A stretch of DNA of 64,000 bases from Perilla frutescens (GCA_026008535.1 BRKX01000015.1:23457501-23521500); one strand, 5' to 3'. Shown: positions 44,800 through 58,194, numbered from the stretch's first letter. Numbers and translations: made by a program. Notes: generated by a model not told the origin, from the letters alone.

Positions 44800-45650
44800 G
44801 CCGGAGAAGAAAGAAAAATACTGATGAAGCCATGCAAGGCATTGAAGGCCTTGAACCCGAGCTGCAATTTAAAGGTCCAATGACGCGACTCCGAGCGAAG
44901 AAATTACAAGGATATTTCCAAGTGTTGATTCGCAAGAAGTTCGAAGAATTAGAAGATGCAAAGTGCAGCCATGTTTTAGTTAATTTATTAACTAATGAAG
45001 ATCAAGATCATACCATGGAAAATATAACTTGAAGAGTTGAAGATGAAGTAGCAAAGTGGACGTGTGCAAGTGTGAAGAAATCGGCCCTTGATTTATTTAA
45101 TTAGGGGTTGAATTTTATCTGGACTATAGTATTTATTTTAATTAATTTAGACTATAGTTTAGATCAGTTTTTAATTAATTTTTATGTTATATTTTGGTTC
45201 ATTAGTCATAAGGCTTGACTAGAATTGTATTTAAGACAATTTCCTACCTTGAATAGAATTCTAGTTTAGTTATTTTTATAGTATAGTTAGAGATCCTTTT
45301 TGGATTAGATTTTTAGGCCTTTTTCTTCATTATTTTCGTGCATATTAAGCCCTATAAATAGGGGAACCATGCTACATTGATATTTTAGACATTATTGATT
45401 AAATTTGCTTTTGCATTCAATTTGTGTCTCAACCGTTTAAAGCTTTTGATTATTTTCTAAAAAATACTCATTCTTGAAGCCTAGAAAACTTTGAGTTTTA
45501 ATCCCAAGGGAACGTTCTAACTCACACGAGGAATTAGGATGAACTCGCCACGAAGAACAACTTTGAGATTCGTTTTCATCGTACAAGATACGCCGGGGAT
45601 TAATCGGGTTGCAATTCAACAACACTATCATCAACGCCACCATCTTCGAC
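44800..45650 (+). mobile_element. Probable Ty3/gypsy 3' remnant (pol tail plus LTR)
   Basis: 44839-45032 reads GLEPELQFKGPMTRLRAKKL and on to a stop. The PMTR-RAKK motif is typical of the C-terminal tail of some plant gypsy polyproteins. A promoter-bearing stretch follows (TATAAATA at 45353-45360), with a pyrimidine-rich start region and a long leader, as in an LTR. Exact LTR ends and a duplication were not found, and no reverse transcriptase is present. A TRIM-like derivative is an alternative. Confidence 0.45.
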
Positions 45651-46325
45651 GTCCTCCATCATCATCAAGTCGTCCATATCACCTTCAAACATCCAGATTC
45701 GTTCGTGCTTGAGTTCAGGTTCGTTTTGAGTCCAATTCCAGATCCGTTCGACGTAACTTCCATCCAAATCGTAAGTTCATCTAAGTCCTATCATACCCTA
45801 CCTACTCCTAGCCTTTCTTCACCATCACACACGTCCCAAATACCTCATCCTTCTAGCCATAAATCACGTCCAAATAAGCCTCTTTTTGTTGGATTTTGTG
45901 TATCATTTTTGTGTCATAGTTTAAGTGTCGTAATTAGGTCTAGATTGTTTTATTAAATCGTTTAAGTCATTTAATTCTCCGAATTCAGTTCGTTGTTTAT
46001 TTGAGTCATAAAGTAGGGTTGAATCCTTCCTTGACATGTTCTTTCCTAGAAGTCTTCCTCGCGTCTTCATAGCCTGTACAAATTGTCCGAGTGACATCAA
46101 AGACTGACGGCATGGCACGTCAGAGAAGGAGAAGAGCGACGATAGATGAGCAACAATAGATGGAGTTTTTTTACTGTTTTTAAGTTTTTTTTTTAAAATC
46201 GTGTCGTTTGTAATATTTCAATTCGATCGTTTTCTAACATGGATTTTCATTTAGCTCCTAAAATTTAATTTAATTTTTATTTGTCGTAACTACATAAAAT
46301 TGGTCTTCTTATCTAAATAATCAAT
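45651..46325. other. Intergenic sequence
   Basis: C-rich low-complexity stretch to about 45860 (possibly still retrotransposon leader), then AT-rich. No gene recognised. Confidence 0.35.
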
Positions 46326-46444
46326 ACATGTCTATATCGTATTATTAATTTTAAAAATTAAGCACAACGTATAAAATTCAATAATAAACATAATATTACA
46401 AATTAAAAAAAGATTATTTGTGCATTGCACAGGAGAAATACTTG
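46326..46444 (+). mobile_element. Helitron-like 3' end (second copy)
   Basis: Homologous to 30791-30916. The hairpin TTTGTGCATTGCACAGG lies ten bases before CTTG at 46441-46444, where CTRR would be expected, so the terminus has mutated. Confidence 0.45.
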
Positions 46445-46544
46445 TAAGAAAATAAAGAAAGAAAATAACACGAATGTTCTTCATATATCAATCAATTCTC
46501 TTGGACATAAGAAAAAAACCTAATGCACATAATTAAGATTGTAT

Positions 46545-46968
46545 GGTGTAATCGAGGCGAGTCGAGTCGAGTAATAGCCTCATCGAGCTCAAGCTTGACA
46601 AGAAAAACTCGAAGCTCGACTCGAACTTTAAATTTTCGAGCTCGAACTCGACTCAATAGCAAACTCGACAAGCTCAACTCGATTATGTATAAATATTAAA
46701 TAAAAAAATATATTTATTTAATTTTAAATAAATATAATTTAATTATTAATGATATATATGTAAATAATTAATTTATTAAGGGTAAATTTGTAACTGCACT
46801 AAAGCTCGATAAGGCTCACGAGCCTGTCGAGCTCATTATTATGGAGCTTGAGCTCGAGCTTGGTAACTACTCGAGTAGCTCGAACTCGAGCTCGACTCGA
46901 CAAACTTCGAGTCAATTTCAAGCTTTTACCGAATCAATCCTCAGTAAATTTAACTCACTTACACCCCT
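46545..46968. repeat. CTCGAG-rich hAT-like MITE
   Basis: Both halves are full of GAGCTCGA / CGAGTCGAG motifs. The ends GGTGTAATCGAGGC and (inverse) GGGTGTAAGTGAG are partly inverted. A related fragment lies in RAD23 intron 5. No ORF. Confidence 0.45.
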
Positions 46969-47694
46969 AGTTGTATCACATATCTTAGTTGCACCATCTT
47001 GTGTTCTTACTTAGCAACAGTTGCAATGTGAAGAATACTCAAACCGTGTTGCATAAGAGGAAAAAAGGGAAATTTTTTCCCCATAGCAAAAAAACTCTAA
47101 AACCTAAGGTTGCACCTTCTATCTAAGGCACTATCAAGTTCTCAGCTAATTTATAGTTGTCACACTAAATACCAAGTCTTTCTTTCATACACAAATTTTG
47201 AGTGTAATTAACTAAATATTTTAAATTCTCGCGTAGAAGCAATATCCCAACTCACTTTGATATAATAATCATAATTTTATGTAGAAATATTATTCTTTAG
47301 ATATAGTTTTTTTTTATTATTGAAAATTAGATTACCGTAGCTTTCAAATGGTATAGAACTTGAAACATAATTTACTTACAATGAAATCAATTTAATTTGT
47401 AAAATTGAACGAAAATTTTGATTATTTATTACCTGCCACTTGTCATTGACTTCTCTTTCATAATCTTTATACTCTTTATCATCGTCTTCTCCTTCACATT
47501 CTCTATCATTTGTATGCTCTATTATACTCATTACTAGATAGTGTATGATAAAAGAGGCTCTATAATTTGGTTTATTTTTCGAAAGAATACACATATTTGA
47601 TGGAAAGTATGATATATAGTCTTTTAAACGTGTTGTTTGTTTTAAGCTTTCTTTATTTCTTTTTTTTTGGTTGTTTGATGTTGTGTAACTCAAG

Positions 47695-47734
<40 letters not shown>

Positions 47735-48566
47735 ATTCTTTTTTTTCTCTCTCTCTTTTCATTCTTTTCTTTCTTTTTTTTTTCGGTTCTCCGTTTGTCT
47801 CTCTTTTTTGTTGTTCATTGTTCTTAATTTGTTTTTCTTGTCTATGATTGTTTTAAGATTATATTTTGTATTATTCTTTTTTTTTTTCGGTTCTCCGTTT
47901 GTCTCTCTTTTTTGTTGTTCATTGTTCTTAATTTGTTTTTCTTGTCTATGATTGTTTTAAGATTATATTTTGTATTATTTAAGGTGTGAGCTATATATTT
48001 AGGGCTGTACTTTAATTTATTAGGGTTCTAAGATGGGGTTGTAAGGGTAAACAAGTCTAAGAAAAAATATATTTATATTTGAATTAATTTAGAGATTGTG
48101 AAGATAAAAATGAGGTTGCGAATAGAATTACCTATATAATCATATTAATCCTTCTACGAATTGGGCCAGCCCAATTTGCATTTATCAAGCCTATTAAAAA
48201 TTAAAAATAACCTAAAAGGATGCTCACAATCGTAACATCACAAAAATTCCGCACTCTTCGAGTTCGTCGGGCAAAAATCTAGCTACTTATTCAAACCCAC
48301 ACGCTTGTTGAATTATCGTGTAAATCACGCGCCAATCACATCAACGCACTCATTGTTCGTCTCTTCACGACCACAAAAACGCGTGAGATGACAACATGCA
48401 TTAGATTTTCCGAAATTAATATGAAAAATAAATAATTCCTTACTTGCACCGTCGTGTATCTTGTAGCCTCTTTTTCATTCATATAGTTTCTCACCGATCC
48501 AAATTTGCAGAAAAAAGAAAAAACTAAAATTACTCGATAAAAAGTAGGATTTATTTTCTTCTCAAG
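46969..48566. other. Upstream region of RAD23
   Basis: Contains an (AT)n(GT)n microsatellite at 47695-47734 and a near-perfect ~104-bp tandem duplication at about 47773-47980 (CGGTTCTCCGTTTGTCTCTC at 47784 and 47888). The last 250 bp before the start codon presumably hold the promoter and leader; no strong TATA box is seen. Confidence 0.5.
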
Positions 48567-51500
48567 ATGAAGATTTTCGTTAAGACGTTGAAGGGTTCCC
48601 ATTTCGAAATCGAAGTTAAACCCGATGACAGGGTTCGATTTTTCTCCCCTTTTTCTTTATTATGTTATTCTTTTAGCCGAGTGAATTTCCCCGATATCAA
48701 GTTTTCTTCTGAATTATGTGCGTTGCGTGTTGCTTTTCTGTGGATTCATAATTTGTGAAGTGTATTTTTTTTAGTTGAGGTAGTATCGTAAGTGATTGCT
48801 CTGCGATGACTTTTCAGTCTGCTACACTTAGTTGAGTAGTTATGGTGTTAAAAAGTTCGTTTATTTTTTGATTTGATATTCATTTTCATTGTTCGGCTAT
48901 TGATTTCGCAATTTTGTGTTGGCATTCTACTATAGTATTGGTCAGGAGATGATTTATGCTGTCCATGTTCTTATGAATTATGAATACTACTTATACGTAG
49001 GGATATTGATTTTTATTAAAACCAGAATGTTGGTTCGATGATGGTTACTGTACCATTGGCGAATGGTGGGACAGAGGTGGATAGTGGATTTCATCGGTCA
49101 AGAAGTCTGGTGAAGACTTAAAACGATATTTTCATGTAGCATGTTAAAATTGCTCGTTGAAGACAAATAAAGGAATTTTTTTTTCTCATATGGGTTATAT
49201 AGACTAAGGAAGCTGTATTTTTATTGTAGGAGACTATCTCCTTAAAGTTTCATAATTTTTCCATGATTGAAGAAATAAGTGATCAAGCAAAGAGGCTATT
49301 TGGGGTGTGGCAAGAACTAATTTATCTAGACATGACAGATCCTGATGAGACGGTAAAGGGATCCACATGGTGTAGATAACACGCCTGATGATCTTTTAGC
49401 TACATTAGAGTCTCTAGGTTATCCGAGGAATCGACATCGCTCTTGAGTACTTATCCTTTTTTTCCAATGTTGGTTTTCTTTCATGGCTTTGTTTTTTTCA
49501 TAATTCAAAGATACTCAAACATATGCAATTACTTTGTCAATTTGGCTATGCTAATTAGATCTATTAAAGGTGTTTGGATTTACTGTTCTTACTGGCACAT
49601 GGAAAAATTTCATAAGATTTTGCACCTCAACCCGTATTAGAGTTGGAAGAATAAAGAAGACTTCACATTGATAGATATACTCACCCGGGTAGTCTTAATG
49701 AGTATATAATTGGAGATAGTTGCAGCATGGTTTTGTTCTTATTTTTTACTTCCAGAAAACAGATTGGTATGGATGAGATGCAGTTACTTTCCAGGAATGC
49801 TTGCATATTTATCATGGTGTTGTAATTTTGGAATGATGGTAGGATTAATTGCCTACTGATGCTGATGCCATCATCTTTTCCTAATTGGATCTTCGGAAGA
49901 GAGAATTTTCTTGAATAATGAGTAATATGTTTCAATCTCTTGTGTATTTCCTCTAAAAACTTTATACCACAACCTGCTGGCTGGGTTTACTGAAAACTTT
50001 ATTTTTATCCCTTTTCCCCCTAGTTTGCACCTCAAATTTTTAGAGTTGAGTTTCTTGCCTTGAAGCATTGGACTTTCTGTTAGTTCCATTATTTTTTTGC
50101 TTGGCAGGTTGAAGATGTGAAAAAAGTCATAGAAAGTAATCAAGGAGAAAATGTCTATCCTGCTTCTCAACAGATGATTATCCATCAGGGGAAGGTTCTT
50201 AAAGAAGGCACAACACTCGAAGAAAATAAAGTTGCTGAAAATAGTTTTGTTGTTGTTATGCTGTCCAAGGTAAAATTTATCTATTGCTAATTGCTGAAAG
50301 AATTAGCTAAAGTATATAATACGTATGTGTCCGCAGATCCAGATCTTTTAAAACTTCATTTAGTGTCTATATTTCATAAAGTTCTTAAAATGTTGTAGAA
50401 CAAAGCATCCCCAGCTGAAGGGTCGACAACATCAAGTGCACCTACTGTGAAGGTAAAGTCGGGTTTGCTACATCTTTAGTTAGGTGCTTTTATATTTTAT
50501 TTTATAACCAATCACGGTTTGTTTATTTTGTTTGACCATTCCTCTAAACTACATCTACTCATCTAGTGCCTCCTATTCCAATCTATGTATAAATTATCTA
50601 TCCTTTTAGCATTTTTGCTGTTATTTTATGCATAACAGTTATTTGCTACATCTTTAGTTTGATGCTTTATCTTTTATTTTACAACCAAACACGTCTGCTT
50701 ATTATGTTTGATCATTATTCCTCTAGATGTAAAATATGGGATAGTTGGTCTTATCTTTTGGCGGTCTTGTCAGGGTATCCACATATGAACAAGATATTAC
50801 TTTAATGAATAATTGACAGATCTTTTTGACTAATTGACTAAACATTTCTCTACTTAATAATGTTGAAAGCAATGTTGTAAAACACAGTTTTTAGCCTCGA
50901 GGCGTTTGCCCGTAGCCCCACGAGGCGTAAGCCTCGAGGCTAACCGAGGCGTAAGCCTCACAACAATAAGAACAAACACAATTTATAATTCATACCCTTG
51001 CACATTAACTAAAATAAATCATAACAACGAACATAAATTCATAGAAAAGTCATAAAATTCATGAAATTACTAGTTTAAAGTCTTAAAATTATAAATTAAA
51101 TGCAAAGTTAACATATTTCTAGTTCCACTTCCAACTTAAATAGTCAAATCAATTGGAGCTGGAGCTTCCAGCTATCTCAAACCCCAGTCTCTCATACTTC
51201 AAATCCATCTTCCATTTCAAATTACTTGACATCTCATCTTTGACATCTTTAGGCACATCAGAACATGTTACCACATTAACATGGGTGCCAGCAAGGTGAT
51301 TATTAGCTCTCATCACCCCTCCTTTAATGTTCATATTACAGAAGTTGCACTTCAAATAAATGGCACGCTCTTCCTGCACTTCAATTCGAGTGACATACTT
51401 CCAAACGGGATCTTTTCGTTGAGAACTCATCCTAAAAACAAAAAAACACAGTCCCTTCTTAACTCAGTACAGTCCCCTTAACACAAAAATTAAAAGCTCC

Positions 51501-54500
51501 TCAAAAAAGGTTTTAGATGCCCTGCTGCTCAAGCAGACATCTAAAAAAATAAGGAGAAAGAAGGAAGAGAAGGGAGCAGCAGACGTCTAAAAAAATAAGG
51601 AGAAAGAAGGAAGAGAAGGGAGCAGCGGACATCTAAAAAATAAGGAGAAAGAAGGTAGAGAAGATTTACCTATGCGGCTATGTCTTCTTGTGCACCGGGC
51701 TGGAGGAGAGAAGTTGGCGGCGACCGGGCTGGAGGAGAGGAGAGGAGAGCCACGCTGTGAGCAATCGCTTTTTTCCCAGTGATTTGCGATTTTGAGTTTA
51801 GAGGAGGGAGCGGCGGGTAAAATGGAGTGGGCTTTAGGGTTTAGTACTTTTTAAGTTAAATATTAAAGAACCCATTAAAAAAAGACAAAAAAAAAAGAAA
51901 AAAAAATCAGAAATCGCCGAGGCTGTAAGGCGCGCCTCGAAACGCCTCGGTAGCCTCGACCTTGCTGAGGCTTAAGCCTCGTCGGAGGGGTGAGAGGCGG
52001 AGCCTCATAAGCGGTGACCCACCGCCCTTAACCGAGGCGCGCCTCAGTGCGTTTTTTGCAACAATGGTTGAAAGTGGTATGTAATTTTCTAAAAGAGGAA
52101 TTTCATAATTTGATTTTCACTTCTGAAAATAGTTTATTTTCATGCATATTACTTTCATTGCTTCTGGTTGTTCTTCTTAGCGCAAAATCAGACTGGGTGC
52201 TACCCGTGTTTTGCAAACACAGTTTTTAGTTTCGAGGCGTTTGCCCGTAGCCCCACGAGGCGTAAGCCTCGAGGCTAACCGAGGCGTAAGTAAATATAAT
52301 TTATAATCCATAACCTTGCAGATAAACTAATATAAATCATAACAAACATCATAAATTCATAGAAAAGTCATAAAATTCATGAAATTACTAGTTTAAATTC
52401 ATAGAAAAGTGCCAAGTTAACATATTTCTAGTTCCACTTCCAACTCAAATAGTCAAATCAATTGGAGCTACGAGCTATCTCCATCTCCAGTCTCCCCTCC
52501 TTCAAATCCATCTTCCACTTCAAATTCCTTGACATCTTGAGGCACACTAGAACATGGTGCCACATTAATGTGATTGCCAACAAGATGATTATGAGCTCTC
52601 TTCACCCCACCTTTAATATTCCTATCACAGAAGTTGCACTTCAAATAAATGGCACGCTCTTCATGCACATCAATTCGAGTGACATACTTATCGTTTCGTT
52701 GCGCACTCATCCTAAAAGAAAGTCCCTTCTTTAACTGAATAAAGGCCCCTTAACACATAAATTAAAAGCTCCTCAAAAAAGCTTTTAGATGTTGCAGCCT
52801 GCTTGAGCAGCAGACATCTCAAAAAAATAAAAGAAAAGAGAAGGTCAAAAGATTACTTATCGAAGCGTCTTCGTGTGCGCGCCGAACTGGAGGGGAGGGG
52901 AGAGGGCTGACGAGTAGTTAAGCAGATGAGAAAAAAATCCCTCTATCACGATTGAAGATTTAGGGGTGGAGGTGGATAAAATAGGGTTAGAAACACATGG
53001 GCTAGACTTGAAACTTAGGATTTATCAGTTTTAATTCAAATATAGAATAGCCCACTAGAAAAAAAGCCCAAAAAAGAAAAATGGAAATTCGCGATTGAGG
53101 CGTGCCTTAACCTTGCTGAGGCTTAAGCCTCGTCGGAGGGCTGAGAGGCGGAGCCTCATAAGCGGTGACCCACTGCCCTTTACCGAGGCGCGCCTCGAGG
53201 CGGCGCTTCGGTGCGTTTTTTGCAACACTGGGTGCTACCAAATTAAACTCATTATTTTATTTCTATGCAAGGCTTCCTAGATTCAGTGGGTGAAAGGGAC
53301 TAAATTACACTTTGATGGTTATAGTATCTTGCTTATGTTGGAAATTAGGCGATAATCCTACTTTGTATTGCTGGGAGCTGGCGTGCCTTGACAACCTGGA
53401 AATTAGTTCCCTGATCCCAGTATCTGAAGTATCTTGAGTCTGTGATCTGTCTAATGTGCTGTTGAGACTGCCATGAGTTTTGATGTATCTAAGTTGTCCC
53501 ACAGGAACCACAAACAAGTGCCCCGCCGATTTCAACTTCAGTATCGAATACTCCCCAGCCTCCAGCAGCGTGAGATTTGTCTATGTGCCTTCTCATATTG
53601 CTTGGGATTCCATTTATCAGATCGCTACCCTTTTTCTGTCGATTGATGGATGCTTGATGAATAGATATTGTTTTCTATCTGATTAATATCATGAATGGTA
53701 TTTTATTTTCTACAGGGCTGTGCCTGTATCCGCACCTGCTCCTATTTTATCTGCCAGTGAAGTGTGAGTATCCGTTAATTAAATGAGATTCCTTGTGAAT
53801 AAGTCTCTGTTGCAAAAGCTTATTTAATTTACCCGTTCGAAATATTTATAATATTCATGAACTTGTTCGATTAAGCTCGAGCTCGAACATGTTCGCAAGC
53901 TTGCCGAGCTGAATACTACTCTGTTCGAGCTCAGCTCGACAATTTTATCGAGCTTGATTCAGGTTCAAGCTCGACTCTTTGAGAAAATAAACGAACGAGC
54001 TTTTTTCAAGGCGAGTTCCAAATAGCTCGTGAGCGGCTACAACCCTAGAGTTTTGCATAGTTTTCTGTTAAATGAATATTATATGAATAAATGAGATTTG
54101 GTGGGTATTGATAGTTGTTTTCTGATAGCAGTCCGGATGTGTATGACCAAGCTGCATCTAATCTGGTTGCTGGTAACAACCTTGAGGGAACTATCCAGCA
54201 GATTCTTGATATGGGTGGGGGAAGTTGGGACAGAGATACGGTTGTTCGAGCCCTTCGTGCTGCTTACAACAATCCAGAGAGAGCGGTTGAATATCTATAT
54301 TCTGTAAGCATATCAAATTTATTCTCTCATATTTATCAAATTCTCTGATGTTCTTAGTGATGGCTACTGGTTTTACAGTATGCCCTTAAGCCTTAAACTC
54401 GGAGAAGAAGTATCAAATTTATTTTCTCATATTTATCAAATTCTCTGATGTTCTTAGTGATGGCTAGTGGTTTACAGTATGCCCTTAAGCCTTAAGCTCG

Positions 54501-56164
54501 GAGAAGAAGTATCAAATTTATTTTCTCATATTTATCAAATTCTCTGATGTTCTTAGTGATGGCTAGTGGTTTACAGTATGCCCTTAAGCCTTAAACTCGG
54601 AGAAGAAGGATGTCTGTGGTTTTCATGATGTAGATGCATTCAACACTGAGTATATATTGAGCTGTTCGCTCTAGGATTCAGTGAGGAATAATTTGTAACA
54701 ATTTACTTGAAACCGCATAAGAGTAATATTTCGTTCCGGTGACAACATACATTGAACAAGTAGACAAACATTCTTATTCATTATTTCTTATTCATTATTA
54801 TGCTGTTCCTGACCTGACCTATTCAGTTACAGTTTCTGCCATTAGGGTGGTTTATTCATTCTTATAATGCTGTTGTTGGTATCTCTGTCCTTTTTACAAT
54901 TTTTTGATGCATCACAGGGGATCCCTGAATCAGCAGAAGCTCCTCCTACATCTGGAAGTGTTCCAAGTGGGCATGCTGTTAATGTTCCTTCTGAACCTCA
55001 AGCAGCTCAACCAGCACCTGCAGCTGGCCCCAATGCAAATCCACTGGATCTTTTTCCACAGGTTCTCATATATTTTAGGTTTTGGGTTTTCATACTTCCT
55101 ATTGAAATTATTTGGGTCATGGAATCATGGTGATATAATTCAGGGTTTTCCAAATATGGGCTCTAATGCTGCTGGTGGTGCAAATACCCTAGATTTTCTA
55201 CGTAACAGTCCCCAGGTACAGTCATATGAATCTGAGTACCCAGAGCAAAAGTAACAAAAAGCAAGTCTCAGCATATCAGTATATTACTTGTGAAAGCATT
55301 ATACTCTTGACATTTTACTGCAGTTTCAAGCCTTGAGAGCAATGGTTCAGGCCAACCCTCAGATCTTGCAGGTATCGAGGCACTCTTATTATAAAATATC
55401 TATCCTTTATCAATTCTTCGGTAATGTGTTTCTGTTGCAAGGGCTTGATTGATACCGCTATTTGTTGGCAGCCCATGCTTCAGGAACTAGGAAAGCAAAA
55501 TCCTCAGTTAGTGAGACTGATTCAGGAACACCAAACTGATTTTCTCCGCCTTATCAATGAGCCAACTGCTGAAGGCGGGGAAGGGTATAATATGCTTTCT
55601 ATTTATGCTGAGGACATGATTGCTGCTGTTGCATGTGTAAATAATTGGGTTCTAAATTTGTAGTTTCTTTTCTTGATGCAGTATCAACAACATACTGGGC
55701 CAACTTGCAGGAGCAATGCCACAGGCTGTGACAGTTACACCTGAGGAACGTGAAGCTATAGAAAGGGTAAGCCACTTTGACTTGTTTCCAATTCTTTCTA
55801 AGAGTGATATAAGCACTTCTATCGGACTTCTGAATATTGCATCGCCTTTTGAAGTCTTTAGCAAGATTTGTCTTTGCAGTATGCAACTTAATTTTTTTTC
55901 CCAGTGGTTATGGATTCAAGGAGGATCCCTCCCCTCTCACATGCTTGCAATTCCTAATATTCTTTTATCCTGCTAATTGGAGAATACTTCAAATATTAAT
56001 CGATTAGTTGTAGCTGTTGCATTTAATTACCACCATATTTTTTCCAGCTTGAAGCTATGGGATTTGATCGAGAACTTGTTCTGGAAGTGTTCTTCGCCTG
56101 CAACAAGAATGAGGAGCTGGCCGCAAATTACCTCTTAGATCATATGCATGAGTTTGAAGAGTGA
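48567..56164 (+). CDS. RAD23: RAD23 ubiquitin receptor / DNA repair protein
   Basis: Twelve exons: 48567-48632, 50108-50269, 50399-50452, 53505-53569, 53716-53763, 54129-54303, 54918-55061, 55144-55215, 55324-55371, 55472-55584, 55682-55766, 56048-56164. They total 1149 nt and 382 aa, and every junction keeps frame. Order: N-terminal ubiquitin-like domain (1-76, MKIFVKTLKGSHFEIEVK), Pro/Ala-rich linker, UBA1 (~145-186, TIQQILDMGGGSWDRDT), XPC-binding/STI1 region (~235-300), and UBA2 (~340-378, LEAMGFDRELVLEVFF, ending EFEE). RAD23 carries ubiquitinated proteins to the proteasome via UBL and UBA and stabilises the XPC/RAD4 damage sensor. Length and motifs fit the RAD23B-D group of plants. Intron 1 uses the weak donor GTTCGA; intron 3 is swollen by two hAT insertions. 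Confidence 0.95.
50870..52066 (-). mobile_element. hAT element 1 in RAD23 intron 3
   Basis: 1197 bp with ends CAATGTTGTAAAACACAG and (inverse) CATTGTTGCAAAAAACGCAC. A perfect 8-bp duplication, GTTGAAAG, lies at 50862-50869 and 52067-52074. Arms of GAGGCGTAAGCCTCGAGGC repeats lie at both ends. It carries a BED zinc-finger ORF on - and a short tandem array (51530-51660, AAGGAGAAAGAAGG). No hAT catalytic domain. Confidence 0.92.
51149..51430 (-). pseudogene. BED zinc-finger ORF in hAT element 1
   Basis: 93 aa, ATG start. It contains a C2H2-type BED finger (CNFCNMNIKGGVMRANNHL, then AGTH), the DNA-binding N-terminal part of hAT transposases. The catalytic and dimerisation regions are absent, so this is an internally deleted transposase gene; it could still encode a DNA-binding peptide. 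Confidence 0.75.
52204..53230 (-). mobile_element. hAT element 2 in RAD23 intron 3
   Basis: 1027 bp, the same family and orientation as element 1. Ends are CCGTGTTTTGCAAACACAG and (inverse) CAGTGTTGCAAAAAACGCAC. A perfect 8-bp duplication, GGTGCTAC, lies at 52196-52203 and 53231-53238. The separate duplications show an independent insertion and not a segmental copy. Confidence 0.92.
52468..52710 (-). pseudogene. BED zinc-finger ORF in hAT element 2
   Basis: 80 aa, closely related to 51149-51430, with the finger CNFCDRNIKGGVKRAHNHL, then VGNH. It is truncated at the same point after the finger. Confidence 0.75.
53820..54050. repeat. CTCGAG-rich repeat fragment in RAD23 intron 5
   Basis: GAGCTCGAAC / AGCTCGAC motifs recur, as in 46545-46968. 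The right end reads GGCTACAACCCTAG, close to a hAT-type end. The left end is unclear. Confidence 0.45.
54310..54608. repeat. Triplicated ~100-bp unit in RAD23 intron 6
   Basis: Three nearly identical tandem copies (TTCTCTGATGTTCTTAGTGA at 54341, 54441 and 54540). The first copy begins 6 bp after the exon 6 splice donor. Confidence 0.9.
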
Positions 56165-58153
56165 CAATAGAGATATTACTATGGACAGATTTCATATGTT
56201 TTCAGCCATAAACGTGTTCTCTTATTGATACCTTTCTGCGTTTATAGTGGAACTACTTTAGCTTTTTAACCATGGTTGGTTAGGTGTAGCAGACTTCATG
56301 CGTAGAGAAATGTAATTATCTTCTCATGTCCAAATTCATGTTTGGTATTTGTGGCACGATCGCTGTCTTGATTTTACCAAATTGCATCAAAATATATTGA
56401 AGGCACATTGAAAAATGCTTTTGGCGTGAATGAATGACTTGAAGCTCGAAATCTCGATGATAGGGTCTTGTAGTGGCTGCACTTGGTGAATAATAAATAA
56501 TCGACAACTCGAATTGACACAATATTATGGTTAGAACTTAGAATGCTTTCTCTTGTATGAAATGTTCGGTCGTATTTCTGAATAAGGGTGCTACATTTAT
56601 AGTCCCTTTAGCCACTTCTAGATAAAGGAAAAGGGTGCTTCAATGCAGCTTGAGATCATAGAATTAAGGGCCTAATTTTCTGGGATATCTATGTTAGTGT
56701 TGAAAAGCAGCTTTTTCAATCAACCTAAAACAAACTCTCGAAAGTTCGTGGCGTCGGTGGGGCTAAATGGAGTTTGGAGGCTGCCCACTTTCTTCACCAT
56801 AGTAAATAATATATAACGCCTAAGAATTGTGTGCGTGTAATCTCCATCATAACTTTCAATCTTCTATCTTATTCGTTATTTCAATATTTTATCAATTGGT
56901 GCATTCTTTTTGTAATAATAATGTTAATGCTAATATTATATAATGAAATCCAGATAGACAAGATTTATATGTTTATAATTCAGAAAAGTCTATGCTATTC
57001 CATGGGTACCATCCACGATAAGGTGGACCGCGACACATGGTAATTATGATTTGTTTATTATGTTAACTAAATTTTTGTTTGTTTCAGAAAAAAAAAAACC
57101 TTCAAAGTCGACAAGTGTCACGATTCATGTGATTATGGGTAGTCGAGTATAATTTTCCAAACATCTCATCACTACAATGCTGACACGTAGAATGATTTAG
57201 AAAATTGGTTTGAGGCACCGGCAAAGACCATTTTAGGACCTAAGTCCAAATTTCCAGTAGTGTGACCACTTTGTAAAGATCAGTCATCTTCTCAAGCCCA
57301 CCCCACCACCACTACCATTACCTTTTGATTATATATAAATTTTTGTTTCATTTTTTCATAGGAGGAGAGAGGAGGAGGGATGTAGAGAGAGAAGGGAAGT
57401 GCGACCAGAAACTCATTGTAGTTGATATAGATATAGTGGGCATAAATGATAAGAGGGTACGTGCAATGTGCAGTGAACACATGCATGTGGTATTGCCACA
57501 TATAATATGAATTTTGATGCTTAACGTACCCTTTTTCTTTTCTTTTCTTTTCTTGATGACAAAAAAGTATAAATTAATTAATTAAATAAACAAATTAAAT
57601 CACCTCTTACGTCACTTTCCTCATTCGAGCTAACTGAAATAATCACACAATCCTATAATACATAAGAAGTGCACGATTTTTTTATATATAAATCACAAAT
57701 GCACACACAATTAAAAACACGGTGTCTGAAGTATTTTACGAGGGATATATAATATTATTTAACTTATTAAGATAATATTAAGAATTTTATATGGGCATCA
57801 TTCGTGTTAAAATTTAGTATGGCGGTTTGATTCCTAGTAAGGCATAATAAATGGTTTGGGCAGAGCTTATATAAAAGATATTAATTAATTATAAGCTGTT
57901 GTTTCTTACAACATGTTTGTACAGTTGAGAATAAGTTACATCCGATTTTTTTTTCGAGTTGGAACATAAGAGCATTTAGATATTATATTTTTAATTAAAA
58001 GGTTTATATCTAAAGGCGTTTTTAATTTTATTTTTTATTTTTTGAAAAAAGTTGAGATCCCCTTACTCTAATATATATAAACAACTAATAATTTCATACA
58101 TTTTATCTTTTGAGCACTAAAATTTTTTGTTATAAAAAAAAAATCACACCAAA

Positions 58154-58194
<41 letters not shown>

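Noticed and set aside
46545..46968. CTCGAG repeats as a possible regulatory cluster
   Set aside because: Similar repeats in RAD23 intron 5 with element-like ends point to a dispersed MITE rather than a promoter element.
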